Origin: Cyanobacteria bacterium UBA11372 | GTDB lineage: Bacteria; Cyanobacteriota; Cyanobacteriia; Cyanobacteriales; Aerosakkonemataceae | Direction: 5' to 3' | DNA length: 7,254 bases | NCBI GenBank assembly: GCA_003486675.1 | Contig: DNGG01000394.1 | Location: forward strand, 1-7,254 | Shown: positions 1 to 5,874 of the stretch, piece after piece | How the letters are laid out: every line of letters starts with the position of its first letter | Position numbering within the stretch: the first letter of the stretch is position 1 | The notes under the pieces: generated by a model | Databases searched by the model: none | Seen by the model: the letters and a program-made list of their open reading frames with translations, nothing else | What the model was told of the DNA's origin: nothing | Program-made: the position numbers and the translations under genes

Positions 1-171
1 GGAAAGGGGAAAAGGGGAAAAGGGGGATTTGGGGAGTTGGGAAACACTGGTGGGGAGGAATAGATATGTGGTAAAAGTGCCTAATAGGAATCGACTTTGA
101 CAAAATATCTAATGCTTTAGCTTTCCCAAATCCCCCTTTCGCAAATCCCCTTTCCCCCTTCCCCCTTTCCC
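1..171. repeat. G/A-rich tract with inverted C/T-rich partner
   Basis: Bases 1-34 are runs of GGGGAAAA-like units. Bases 121-171 are the complementary type (CCCCTTT runs). Within them, AAAGGGGGATTTGGG at 19-33 is a perfect 15-bp inverted match to CCCAAATCCCCCTTT at 125-139, with about 90 bp of ordinary sequence between. The right arm ends about 45 bp before the cyclophilin start, so the pair lies in its 5' region and could form a long imperfect hairpin or a purine-tract structure. The left edge is cut by the window. A TTGACA at 97-102 lies in the loop, but no good -10 box sits at the right distance from it. Repeats of this purine type are common between genes in large cyanobacterial genomes (family knowledge). 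A regulatory role is inference. Confidence 0.6.
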
Positions 172-216
172 GCTCTATGGGAAGATGTAAGATTGTGTGT
201 ACTTAAAAATTTATTT

Positions 217-1332
217 ATGCCTCGTTCTAGTCTTCCCATCTTTGAGCTTGCCAAACGCTGGCTCTTAACTGGCATCGCGATGCTGCTGCTGGTGACGCTG
301 TCTTTGGGGCTTTCTGCTGCCTACCGGCAAAGCCGTTTACCTGTGGGAAACCCTATCACCGATGGTAGAGCGCTATTGCGGTATGCGCTACCAATTGACA
401 ATCAGCCGGTGCGAGACTTGCAAGCGAGTTTGGAAGACATTGCTAACCAAATACGCGCCAATCGCCGTTGGAGTGCTATTTCTAGCGATATTAGCAAAGC
501 GGGTTCGATTCTCTCCCGCCCTGAGAAACTGCTAGCCAGCATCCCTGAAGAAAAAAAGCCAAAAGCTGAGGCTTTGATTGAGCAATTAAAAGGGCAATTA
601 ACTGCGCTCTCCAACGCTAACGAAGCCAAGGATAAAAACCAAATTTCTGTTGAGCGTTCCAAGGCGCTGAATTTAGTCGGGGATCTGGAAGATTTGATGG
701 TGCAGAAATTCCCCTATGAAGTTCCCGCCGAATATAGTAATTTACCTCAGCTTAAAGGTCGCGCCACCATCGAAATGACGACCAATCAAGGCTCTCTTAC
801 CTTAGTTGTGGATGGCTATAGCGCCCCCGTGACTGCGGGTAACTTTGTAGATTTGGTTGAGCGCGGTTTTTATAACGGGATGAAGTTTATTCGCGCTGAA
901 GAATCTTACGTGCTGCAAGCTGGAGATCCACCTGGTCCGGATCAGGGTTTTATCGATCCAGCTACTGGCAAATACCGCGCCATTCCCCTAGAAATTCTGG
1001 TTAAAGGCGACCGGGTACCGACTTATGGTATTACCCTAGAAGATGCCGGACGCTTTCGCGAACAGCCGGTTTTACCCTTTTCTGCCTATGGTGCTGTCGC
1101 AATGGCGCGTCCCGAATTCGCTCCAGATGGGGGATCTTCTCAGTTTTTCTTTTTCCTATTTGAACCCGAACTCACTCCCGCTGGACTCAACTTGCTCGAT
1201 GGTCGCTATTCAGTGTTTGGCTACGTGACGGAAGGGAAGGAAGTGTTGGAAAAGCTGCGGGCAGGGGATACGATCGAATCGGCTAAGGTTGTTCGAGGGG
1301 CTGAAAATCTGGTTCCGCCTCAAGCTGCTTAA
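217..1332 (+). CDS. Cyclophilin-type peptidyl-prolyl cis-trans isomerase, CYP38/TLP40-like
   Basis: The 371-residue product starts with a hydrophobic segment (about 15-36) after a basic KR, which fits a signal peptide or membrane anchor for export to the thylakoid lumen or periplasm. Residues 50-165 are mostly helical and Lys/Glu-rich. The C-terminal cyclophilin domain covers about 182-360. Arg226 and Gln234 keep the eight-residue spacing of the catalytic Arg and Gln of cyclophilin A (FIRAEESYVLQAGDPPG), and GSSQFFFF and LLDGRYSVFGYV match later cyclophilin strands. The tryptophan that usually precedes LDG is Leu here, as in other atypical lumenal members. An N-terminal helical bundle fused to a cyclophilin is the CYP38/TLP40 architecture, linked to photosystem II assembly and repair. 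A TTG at 193, with GGGAAGA seven bases before it, would add eight residues. ATG 217 is preferred because the anchor follows normally, although no Shine-Dalgarno precedes it. Confidence 0.9.
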   Translation: MPRSSLPIFELAKRWLLTGIAMLLLVTLSLGLSAAYRQSRLPVGNPITDGRALLRYALPIDNQPVRDLQASLEDIANQIRANRRWSAISSDISKAGSILSRPEKLLASIPEEKKPKAEALIEQLKGQLTALSNANEAKDKNQISVERSKALNLVGDLEDLMVQKFPYEVPAEYSNLPQLKGRATIEMTTNQGSLTLVVDGYSAPVTAGNFVDLVERGFYNGMKFIRAEESYVLQAGDPPGPDQGFIDPATGKYRAIPLEILVKGDRVPTYGITLEDAGRFREQPVLPFSAYGAVAMARPEFAPDGGSSQFFFFLFEPELTPAGLNLLDGRYSVFGYVTEGKEVLEKLRAGDTIESAKVVRGAENLVPPQAA

Positions 1333-1364
1333 ATTAAGCGCCCACCGATCATCTACCCAAAATT

Positions 1365-1392
1365 TCGCTCTCAGGCTACTGTCTGGGAGCGA
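1365..1392 (+). terminator. Possible terminator hairpin after the cyclophilin gene
   Basis: Bases 1365-1374 pair with 1383-1392 to give a 10-bp stem with one G-T wobble and an 8-base loop, starting 32 bp after the cyclophilin stop codon. The 3' flank (TATCTTAAAATATT) is A/T-rich but lacks a clean T run, so it would be an imperfect intrinsic terminator. It may equally be a processing or stability element between the cyclophilin gene and the next small gene. Confidence 0.4.
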
Positions 1393-1440
1393 TATCTTAA
1401 AATATTACAATATATTAATTAGCCTAGAGTTTTACCTGAT

Positions 1441-1758
1441 ATGGCGATTGTTGAGTTTATTGTTATCTTGGCGCTTGCTGGAACGGCTGGGTTATTTATC
1501 ATGAAGGCAACTGGCGAGCAGCAGAAGCAACGCCGACTAGAAGTTGCTTTCTATGAGTTGTTAAAAGAGCAAGATAGTTGTATTTCTCTCATCCAACTAG
1601 CTGCGGCTGCAACTGTTGATTCTCAGTTGGCTAAGCAGTATTTGGATCTACAGGTTAAGACTTTTGGTGCAATTCTGGAATTCGATCGAGATGGGGAACC
1701 TTTTTATCGCTTTCCTAAGTTGCGTTTACCTCCATCTTTGGCAAAAGGAGATTGGTGA
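1441..1758 (+). CDS. Small membrane-anchored protein with winged-helix-like domain, function unknown
   Basis: The product has 105 residues. Residues 3-21 form a single hydrophobic helix at the extreme N-terminus with no signal-cleavage motif, followed by a polar, charged KATGEQQKQRR stretch, so the body probably faces the cytoplasm. Residues 35-92 read as helix, helix (SLIQLAAAATVDSQLAKQYLDLQ), then a short beta hairpin (GAILEFDRDGEPFYRF). That is the order of a compact winged-helix fold like those attached to membrane helices in other cyanobacterial small proteins. I cannot name a family. The gene lies on the same strand between the cyclophilin gene (108 bp upstream, past a hairpin) and thiL. 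No strong Shine-Dalgarno is visible. The stop codon sits inside a small ATTGGT/ACCAAT hairpin (1751-1766). The DNA-binding or sensing role suggested by the fold is inference. Confidence 0.75.
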   Translation: MAIVEFIVILALAGTAGLFIMKATGEQQKQRRLEVAFYELLKEQDSCISLIQLAAAATVDSQLAKQYLDLQVKTFGAILEFDRDGEPFYRFPKLRLPPSLAKGDW

Positions 1759-1800
1759 TTACCAATTTCAGATTTGAGATTTGAGATGGCAGATTTTGGA
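1751..1800. repeat. Short hairpin plus GATTTGA tandem heptamers
   Basis: ATTGGT (1751-1756) pairs with ACCAAT (1761-1766) across the stop codon of the preceding gene. Two exact heptamers, GATTTGA GATTTGA (1771-1784), follow, with a looser GATTTTGGATTTGATT beyond. This resembles the short tandem heptanucleotide repeats typical of filamentous cyanobacteria. The copy number is small, so this is a remnant at best. Confidence 0.45.
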
Positions 1801-1840
1801 TTTGATTCGCCCACAATTACACTCGCTATAAAACTAAGCC

Positions 1841-1898
1841 GGGGCGGGTTTATTTATCTTTTTGTCTGACGTCAACGATCTCTCGTAAAACCCGCCCC
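1841..1898. repeat. Inverted-repeat element with GGGGCGGGTTT ends
   Basis: GGGGCGGGTTT at 1841-1851 is perfectly inverted at 1888-1898. The 36-base interior holds the palindrome TGACGTCA (1867-1874) almost exactly at the centre. It has no coding capacity. The symmetry and compact size (58 bp) fit a dispersed palindromic repeat or non-autonomous miniature element of the sort scattered through Oscillatoriales genomes. Its placement in the gap between two genes is typical. It could also act as a transcript-ending hairpin. Confidence 0.65.
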
Positions 1899-1945
1899 TA
1901 CACAATCAAAAACACTTTGCCTTCCATTGCTTAAGGACATGATAT

Positions 1946-2041
1946 AAAATGCTAAATCCAATCGGGTTGTTAGTAGTAGGGTGCTATCTTCCAGCAGAGT
2001 ACGGCACCGCCACCACCATTAAAATGCTCAATCAAATCGGG
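1946..2041. repeat. Imperfect direct repeat pair, 75-bp period
   Basis: The 21 bases at 1946-1966 (AAAATGCTAAATCC then AATCGGG) recur at 2021-2041 (AAAATGCTCAATCA then AATCGGG) with 19 of 21 identical. The 54 bases between them, including GGTGCTATCTTCCAGCAGAGT, have no recognisable gene. The pair could be a partial duplication or the flanks of a small inserted repeat. No function can be assigned. Confidence 0.5.
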
Positions 2042-2057
2042 GTTATCAGTTCGTATT

Positions 2058-2103
2058 AAGGACGTTTGTCCTTGGTTATTAGGCTTTGAGGGACTAAAGT
2101 CCC
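2058..2103. repeat. Two adjacent small hairpins just upstream of thiL
   Basis: AAGGAC-GTTT-GTCCTT (2058-2073) and GGGACT-AA-AGTCCC (2090-2103) are two perfect six-base-pair hairpins separated by 16 bases. The second ends 15 bases before the thiL start codon. The GGGACTAAAGTCCC core is a repeat type I associate, from memory, with intergenic DNA of filamentous cyanobacteria. Because of its position it would be in the thiL leader if transcription starts upstream, and it could influence translation. That is inference. Confidence 0.55.
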
Positions 2104-2118
2104 TACTACAAACAGGTT

Positions 2119-3129
2119 ATGAAAATTAGGGATATTGGGGAACAAGGTTTATTACAACGTTTGCAGCGTTTTTGTCCCGCTGAAATAGTGGGCGATGATG
2201 CGGCTGTGCTTCGATTGCAGCCTGGGTGTGAGCTAGTTGTTACTACCGATATGTTAGTTGATGGGGTGCATTTTAGCGATCGCACCACTTCTCCCCAAGA
2301 CGTCGGCTGGCGTGCTGCTGCTGCTAATTTATCCGATTTAGCCGCTATGGGCGCCTCTCCTCTAGGAATTACTGTAGGTTTGGGCGTAACGGGCGATACA
2401 GATGTGAGCTGGGTAGAGCAGGTTTATCAGGGGATGAGCGAATGTTTGGGACAATACAATACTCCGATTGTCGGGGGAGATGTGGTGCGATCGCCCGTTG
2501 TCACCCTCTCTATTACCGCCTTTGGTGAAGCTATCCCCAGTAGAATTATCCGACGAAATGCGGCACAACCGGGCTATGCAATTGTAGTTACAGGCGTTCA
2601 CGGTTCGTCCCGTGCCGGATTAGAATTATTGTTGCATCCAGAATTAGAACAAAATCTGCAACAGAGCGATAAAAAAGCATTAATTAAAGCTCATCAACGC
2701 CCAAAACCGAGATTAGATGTTTTACCCATTTTGTGGGAAATTATAGACAATTACCAATTACCAATTACCAATTACCAATTACCCATCGCCGGAATGGATA
2801 GCAGCGATGGATTAGCTGATGCGATCGTGCAGATTTGTCGGGCGAGTGGAGTAGGGGCGGTGGTGGAGCGAAACCATATTCCCATTGCCGATAGTTTGCT
2901 CAATTTTGTTTCATCAGAACCAGCATTAAATTGGGCATTATATGGCGGTGAAGACTTTGAATTAGTTCTCTGTCTTCCCTCAGAAGTAGCTGGCAAAATC
3001 GTCGAAAAATTAGGTAACCAATCAGCGATCGCAGGTCAAATTATTGCTGAAAAGACAGTTAAATTAGTTGATAACAACAAAGAGACAGATAAGATTTTGA
3101 ATTTAAATCAAGGATTTCAGCATTTTTAA
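2119..3129 (+). CDS. thiL: Thiamine-monophosphate kinase
   Basis: ThiL phosphorylates thiamine monophosphate with ATP to give thiamine diphosphate, the last step of cofactor synthesis, in the cytoplasm. The 336-residue product shows the family signatures in order: GDDAAV (25-30), TTDMLVDGVHF (42-52), AANLSDLAAMGA (68-79), GGDVVRS (119-125), MDSSDGLADA (226-235) and YGGEDFEL (275-282). The acidic residues of these motifs are the Mg-ATP and substrate ligands of the family. Length is close to normal. The odd part is residues 211-223, a linker of two NYQLPI(T) units encoded by five tandem CAATTAC heptamers, placed just before the MDSSDGL motif that opens the C-terminal domain. All catalytic motifs on both sides are intact and in frame, so the gene is probably functional. 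ATG 2119 gives the usual ThiL N-terminus. Only a very close AGG precedes it, so initiation does not rest on a strong Shine-Dalgarno. Confidence 0.96.
   Translation: MKIRDIGEQGLLQRLQRFCPAEIVGDDAAVLRLQPGCELVVTTDMLVDGVHFSDRTTSPQDVGWRAAAANLSDLAAMGASPLGITVGLGVTGDTDVSWVEQVYQGMSECLGQYNTPIVGGDVVRSPVVTLSITAFGEAIPSRIIRRNAAQPGYAIVVTGVHGSSRAGLELLLHPELEQNLQQSDKKALIKAHQRPKPRLDVLPILWEIIDNYQLPITNYQLPIAGMDSSDGLADAIVQICRASGVGAVVERNHIPIADSLLNFVSSEPALNWALYGGEDFELVLCLPSEVAGKIVEKLGNQSAIAGQIIAEKTVKLVDNNKETDKILNLNQGFQHF
2748..2782 (+). repeat. Five tandem CAATTAC heptamers inside thiL
   Basis: Five uninterrupted copies of CAATTAC occupy 35 bases within the thiL reading frame. This is the short tandemly repeated repetitive (STRR) class known from filamentous cyanobacteria, where such arrays are normally intergenic. 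Here the 7-base unit read in triplets gives a seven-residue period (NYQLPIT). No stop codon arises in this frame. The same heptamer family recurs at 7164-7212. Confidence 0.9.
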
Positions 3130-3174
3130 TCTGAGGAAATTCATGACAAATGAAGCAATCGGGCATCTGATATC

Positions 3175-3180
3175 TATAAT
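3175..3180 (+). promoter_or_regulatory. Perfect -10 box (TATAAT) before the 162-aa gene
   Basis: TATAAT lies 35 bases before the ATG at 3216, inside an 86-bp gap after thiL. No good -35 box lies 16-18 bases upstream. ATGACA at 3143-3148 is 26 bases away, too far. Cyanobacterial promoters often work with a -10 plus an activator, so this may be one. It would let the downstream gene be transcribed independently of thiL. Confidence 0.4.
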
Positions 3181-3215
3181 AAGAATACAATAAAACAATC
3201 GAGAGTGGTTTTATT

Positions 3216-3704
3216 ATGAAGCTAGCAGATTTGCCCAACGAAGTCATCGACGACCTTTGCCAAGAAGATAAATGGAGATTAGATATTGACCCTGGATTTG
3301 ATGCCAAGCATGAATTTTGGATGAGTTGGCGACATTTTCTTAGTTTGCCAGAATCATCTCCATATTATCAAATGAGTGAAGATGATTTAGCTGAGATGCT
3401 CAATTTTAATGGGTTTAATATACTGCTACCAGTCAGCCGCTCTCATCATCCCAGCATTGAATTAATTCGATTAATTCCCAGTGCCGATCAAAAAACAATA
3501 ACGCTTTATTTGCACGATTCTTTTTATGAAGATTGGTTTCGAGATCGATGGGCTGCCAGATATGGTTTTCTCGCTGTAGCTGACCGCTATGAAAAATTTG
3601 GGTGCAATTTTTATTTAGCAAGTTACTATCATTTTTGCTATTTGCTAAATGACGACTATGAAGCGGCAGAACAAATAATGCAGAAAAAATTATCCAAGGG
3701 TTAA
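3216..3704 (+). CDS. Hypothetical protein, 162 aa, acidic and aromatic-rich
   Basis: I do not recognise this protein. The 162-residue product has no signal peptide or membrane helix. It is rich in Asp/Glu in its first third (LADLPNEVIDDLCQEDKWRLD) and very rich in Tyr, Phe and Trp later (SFYEDWFRDRWAARYGFLAVADRYE, and FYLASYYHFCYLL at 132-144). Predicted strands around 68-100 (NILLPV, IELIRLI, TITLYLH) followed by helices suggest one small alpha/beta domain. ATG 3216 follows a TATAAT by 35 bases. GAGTGG about 10 bases before the ATG is only a weak ribosome site. It stands on the plus strand, 86 bp after thiL and 21 bp before a 22-codon ORF, and is convergent to the two minus-strand genes beyond. 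Codons are more A/T-ending than in the cyclophilin gene. The continuous frame, sensible start and lack of a competing frame support it as real. Confidence 0.75.
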   Translation: MKLADLPNEVIDDLCQEDKWRLDIDPGFDAKHEFWMSWRHFLSLPESSPYYQMSEDDLAEMLNFNGFNILLPVSRSHHPSIELIRLIPSADQKTITLYLHDSFYEDWFRDRWAARYGFLAVADRYEKFGCNFYLASYYHFCYLLNDDYEAAEQIMQKKLSKG

Positions 3705-3714
3705 ATTACAATCT

Positions 3715-3718
3715 GGAG
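3715..3718 (+). promoter_or_regulatory. Shine-Dalgarno GGAG of the 22-codon ORF
   Basis: GGAG sits seven bases before the ATG at 3726, an ideal spacing and the best ribosome site on the plus strand in this window. It is the main reason to treat the short ORF behind it as a real or once-real gene start. Confidence 0.5.
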
Positions 3719-3725
3719 CGGAATC

Positions 3726-3794
3726 ATGAATGAATTAAATCCTGAAAATTATGGTGAATTGCTAATCGCAGTTAAGCAGCAGCTTGCTGCATAA
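3726..3794 (+). CDS. 22-residue ORF, possible truncated gene start or small peptide
   Basis: The frame reads MNELNPENYGELLIAVKQQL plus two alanines and a TAA. It has a GGAG seven bases upstream and begins 21 bp after the 162-aa gene, an operon-like spacing. The sequence reads as a loop followed by one amphipathic helix. It resembles, from memory only, the first residues of cyanobacterial proteins that open with a short adaptor domain (xLxPENYxxLLxAV). If so, the rest was lost, because the stop is followed within 13 bases by the 3' end of a convergent gene. It could equally be a genuine micropeptide partner of the 162-aa protein, or a chance ORF. At this length sequence alone cannot decide. 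Confidence 0.35.
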   Translation: MNELNPENYGELLIAVKQQLAA

Positions 3795-3807
3795 ATTTAT
3801 CATCTTT

Positions 3808-4599
3808 TCAATCTCTGTAATTGACAATCCGAAAACCAGAACAAGGATAAATTCGTTTAACTTGGAAAATTTGGCGAGGCTGAAATTGAGCGAGAGTACA
3901 AGTCCAAGTTCTAGAAAAATCTAACCGATGATGAAATAATAACTGTATACGGGAGTGTGACTTCGATAAAAGTACTCCGTGATAACGTACAAGATGAAAG
4001 TCGAAATCATGGTTTTGCAAAAATAAGTCTAACTTCTCTCTCCTGAGAACAGTTTCACGATTGATGGATTCGACGATAAAAATCATTCCATAACGGCGAA
4101 TATATTTGACTTTTTCCATATTTTTGCCGATTTCTCGAACTAGACCATATCCCTCCAATAATCGCCCTTCGTCTTCAACTAAAGCTAGATCTTTCAATAT
4201 AATAGATCTGTTGATTTCATTTTCTATCTTTCGGATATCTTTAGGATGGAAATACAACAGATTGTCCGGCTCTAAATTATATCGATGTAAACCATCTAAC
4301 AAAGTAGCTTCGCTTTCTTTCCATTTCGTTGTTTGGCGTTCCGGCTGATTCCAGTATGGTCTATAAAAATACCCGAAATTGCTAGGATTATATCCGCAAT
4401 CTTCTACTTTTTTAGATCTTGAATGCCTTTTCCATAATTTTACGGGATGATGAAGGGGCAAAGCCAGACGATATTTGTCGCGCCCTGTATATTCCGGGTT
4501 GAATTTAGTGAATTGAAAAAATGCTTTCCTCACGGTTTGAGGTGTCAAAATTACTACACGTCCATCACCAGCTAAGGATAATTCAATGGGTGAAGACAT
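3808..4599 (-). CDS. Hypothetical protein, 263 aa, basic; second gene of an unknown pair
   Basis: I cannot assign a family. The soluble 263-residue product is basic and aromatic-rich, with no membrane segment. A strand-rich N-terminus (IELSLAGDGRVVILTPQTV) is followed by a strongly basic stretch at 52-64 (PVKLWKRHSRSKK), a Tyr/Trp/Pro segment at 70-94 (YNPSNFGYFYRPYWNQPERQ), acidic helices around 120-150, and a C-terminal part rich in His and Arg (HDFDFHLVRYHGVLLSKSHSR, LFHHRLDFSR). The charge pattern would suit nucleic-acid binding, but no catalytic motif is evident. The start is well supported: AGGA on the minus strand (plus 4606-4609) lies six bases before the ATG. It begins 39 bp after the 239-aa gene on the same strand, so the two are probably one operon. 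Its 3' end faces the 22-codon ORF tail to tail. No HIP1 site occurs in this stretch, consistent with an acquired segment. Confidence 0.8.
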   Translation of the reverse strand: MSSPIELSLAGDGRVVILTPQTVRKAFFQFTKFNPEYTGRDKYRLALPLHHPVKLWKRHSRSKKVEDCGYNPSNFGYFYRPYWNQPERQTTKWKESEATLLDGLHRYNLEPDNLLYFHPKDIRKIENEINRSIILKDLALVEDEGRLLEGYGLVREIGKNMEKVKYIRRYGMIFIVESINRETVLRREKLDLFLQNHDFDFHLVRYHGVLLSKSHSRIQLLFHHRLDFSRTWTCTLAQFQPRQIFQVKRIYPCSGFRIVNYRD

Positions 4600-4638
4600 A
4601 GCAATTCCTGCTTTTTTTAAGTTGATAAACTCTAGTTT

Positions 4639-5358
4639 TTATGACTCGGTCGATGGTAATTTTGCCAGCAATACTTCAGCTATTCTTTGTATAACATCAT
4701 CTACCACCGGATCGTTTTCTCGCCCTTTAGTATTTGCTTCATCAATAGCTAATTGAATTGCCGTTCCTAAATCATCTACCACTTCATTCAATTCATTTAG
4801 CAGTTTAATTTCCAACCCATAATCAATTTCAACTTTTTGAGTATAATGGGTCACAACTTGATACTCTTCCTCATAGGTTCTTACCCTAGTGGTCGAATCT
4901 TCTTCATAGGGAACGTATCGGGTTTTAGTTTTTTCGTGTTTTTGTTTGATGTGAGCGAAGGCTGGACGATTCTCGACTGTGGTATTATAAATAAGTTTAG
5001 GGTTGCGGCGAGGAAGTTTTAGAACTAATTCTCGCAAAACAGCATGAGCGCTTTGTAAGGCACGCAACTGAGGAACGGTAAGTTGAACGCTGATTCCATA
5101 CCAATTAAAATTTCCCGTATTCTGGGAATTGGCTTTTTGTCTAGCACCATGTTGACTGACTACATCTTTGACAATTTCTAAAACTTTTTGGGTAATCTCT
5201 TCCGGCGTATAATCAACATAGGTTTCTCTGTTTTCTTGCTGAAGTTCTTCTTGGTCGTTGTAATACAAATTACGAACTTCTTGCGCGCGGATTTTTTCGA
5301 TCCAGGACAAAGCTTTAGCTAATTCACGTTTCTGTTTTGTGAATGTAGTTTGAACCAT
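4639..5358 (-). CDS. Hypothetical protein, 239 aa; first gene of an unknown pair
   Basis: Function is unknown. The product is helical and charged: a Lys/Arg-rich N-terminal helix (8-30), a helix at 51-70, a core at 84-116 (NWYGISVQLTVPQLRALQSAHAVLRELVLKLP), a strand and loop region at 120-180 with TRYVPYEED, TTRVRTYEEEYQ and THYTQKVEIDYG, and C-terminal helices at 183-209 and 217-234. This order (VPxLxxLxxxxxxLRxxxxxLP, then an R-T-Y/K-rich beta region, then a helix ending in ExAN) recalls, from memory only, actinobacterial proteins annotated DUF7873. I could not check this. There is no signal peptide. Minus-strand AGGGA (plus 5363-5367) lies a few bases before the ATG, and TATAAA-like sequence lies further upstream in the edge of a repeat. 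The gene reads into the 263-aa gene after 39 bp. Upstream lies more than 1.2 kb without a protein gene. Confidence 0.8.
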   Translation of the reverse strand: MVQTTFTKQKRELAKALSWIEKIRAQEVRNLYYNDQEELQQENRETYVDYTPEEITQKVLEIVKDVVSQHGARQKANSQNTGNFNWYGISVQLTVPQLRALQSAHAVLRELVLKLPRRNPKLIYNTTVENRPAFAHIKQKHEKTKTRYVPYEEDSTTRVRTYEEEYQVVTHYTQKVEIDYGLEIKLLNELNEVVDDLGTAIQLAIDEANTKGRENDPVVDDVIQRIAEVLLAKLPSTES

Positions 5359-5408
5359 ATTTTCCCTACCTAACAGTTAATAAATTCAGGACTTATTGTT
5401 TTTATAAC

Positions 5409-5509
5409 AGGACTTACGCACGACCAACCCAGAAACCGGGTTTCTGCGTAGATCTCTAGTTATAAAGCGAAGATTTTTCATAGAAACCCGGTTTCTTTGC
5501 GTAAGTACT
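5409..5509. repeat. 101-bp nested palindromic element with terminal inverted repeats
   Basis: AGGACTTACGCA (5409-5420) is inverted at 5498-5509 with 11 of 12 matches. Inside, AGAAACCGGGTTTCT (5431-5445) and AGAAACCCGGTTTCT (5482-5496) are each near-perfect palindromes and are exact reverse complements of each other. The element is therefore symmetrical at two levels and has no coding capacity. The AGAAACC(C/G)GGTTTCT core and the ACTTACGCA end are, from memory, abundant in filamentous cyanobacterial genomes, so this is a miniature transposable or dispersed palindromic repeat. It sits 51 bp upstream of the 239-aa gene and may overlap its promoter. Confidence 0.75.
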
Positions 5510-5589
5510 ATAGAAAGGAAAGGCATAGGCTTTATATCTGAACATTTGATATTTCGACGATATTACTACCGCAGAACTGAAAGGCTTAA

Positions 5590-5601
5590 CGATTAAAATC
5601 G
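5590..5601. other. Small hairpin CGATT-AA-AATCG
   Basis: A perfect five-base-pair stem with a two-base loop in the left part of the gene-free region. It is short and A/T-rich, and is recorded as part of the structural pattern only. Confidence 0.35.
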
Positions 5602-5792
5602 AGGAGACTTTGGCATCGAGATATTCACCTGTTGATTGACAGAACCACTGTGGAAGTATGAAGATCCGGAGGACTTATCTTTATGGTAGCGCCTGCCTTC
5701 TTTTCTCCAATTTTCCTGGCAATTCCTTAACCCACAAATGTCCAATGAATATCTCCCTTTTGATGACTCTCTGAGTTACTAAAGTCTCCCCA

Positions 5793-5811
5793 GAATCTTG
5801 AAACAAGATTC
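5793..5811. other. Perfect 8-bp hairpin GAATCTTG-AAA-CAAGATTC
   Basis: An eight-base-pair perfect stem with a three-base loop. On neither strand is it followed by a T run, so it is not an obvious intrinsic terminator. It lies in the middle of the gene-free region and could belong to a structured RNA. Confidence 0.5.
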
Positions 5812-5874
5812 CGGCTAAACTCACCTATCATAGCCATGTCACCATTGACTATAACTCCAGATTGATTCTCCGCA

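Noticed and set aside
97..115. Promoter with TTGACA at 97-102
   Set aside because: The only -10-like sequence nearby (TAATGC at 110-115) is seven bases away instead of about 17, and nothing suitable lies at the correct distance.
193..216. TTG start at 193 extending the cyclophilin by eight residues
   Set aside because: A GGGAAGA lies at good distance, but the added residues precede a normal signal anchor and TTG starts are rare. Kept only as an alternative.
1289..1504. Plus-strand open frame of 71 codons overlapping the cyclophilin end and the next gene
   Set aside because: It is out of frame with two well-supported genes, has low-complexity Leu/Ser-rich composition and lacks a ribosome site, so it is a shadow.
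2748..2782. thiL frameshifted or inactivated by the heptamer array
   Set aside because: The frame stays open and all downstream motifs (MDSSDGLADA, YGGEDFEL) are intact in the same frame.
4106..4348. Plus-strand 80-codon open frame antisense to the 263-aa gene
   Set aside because: The antisense frame has Ser-rich low-complexity composition and no ribosome site, while the minus-strand gene has a good Shine-Dalgarno and a full-length frame.
5521..5860. Decayed protein gene on the minus strand
   Set aside because: Fragments such as an IGHLWVKELPGKLEKRRQALP stretch look protein-like, but stops interrupt all frames and no family could be recognised, so it is not annotated as a pseudogene.
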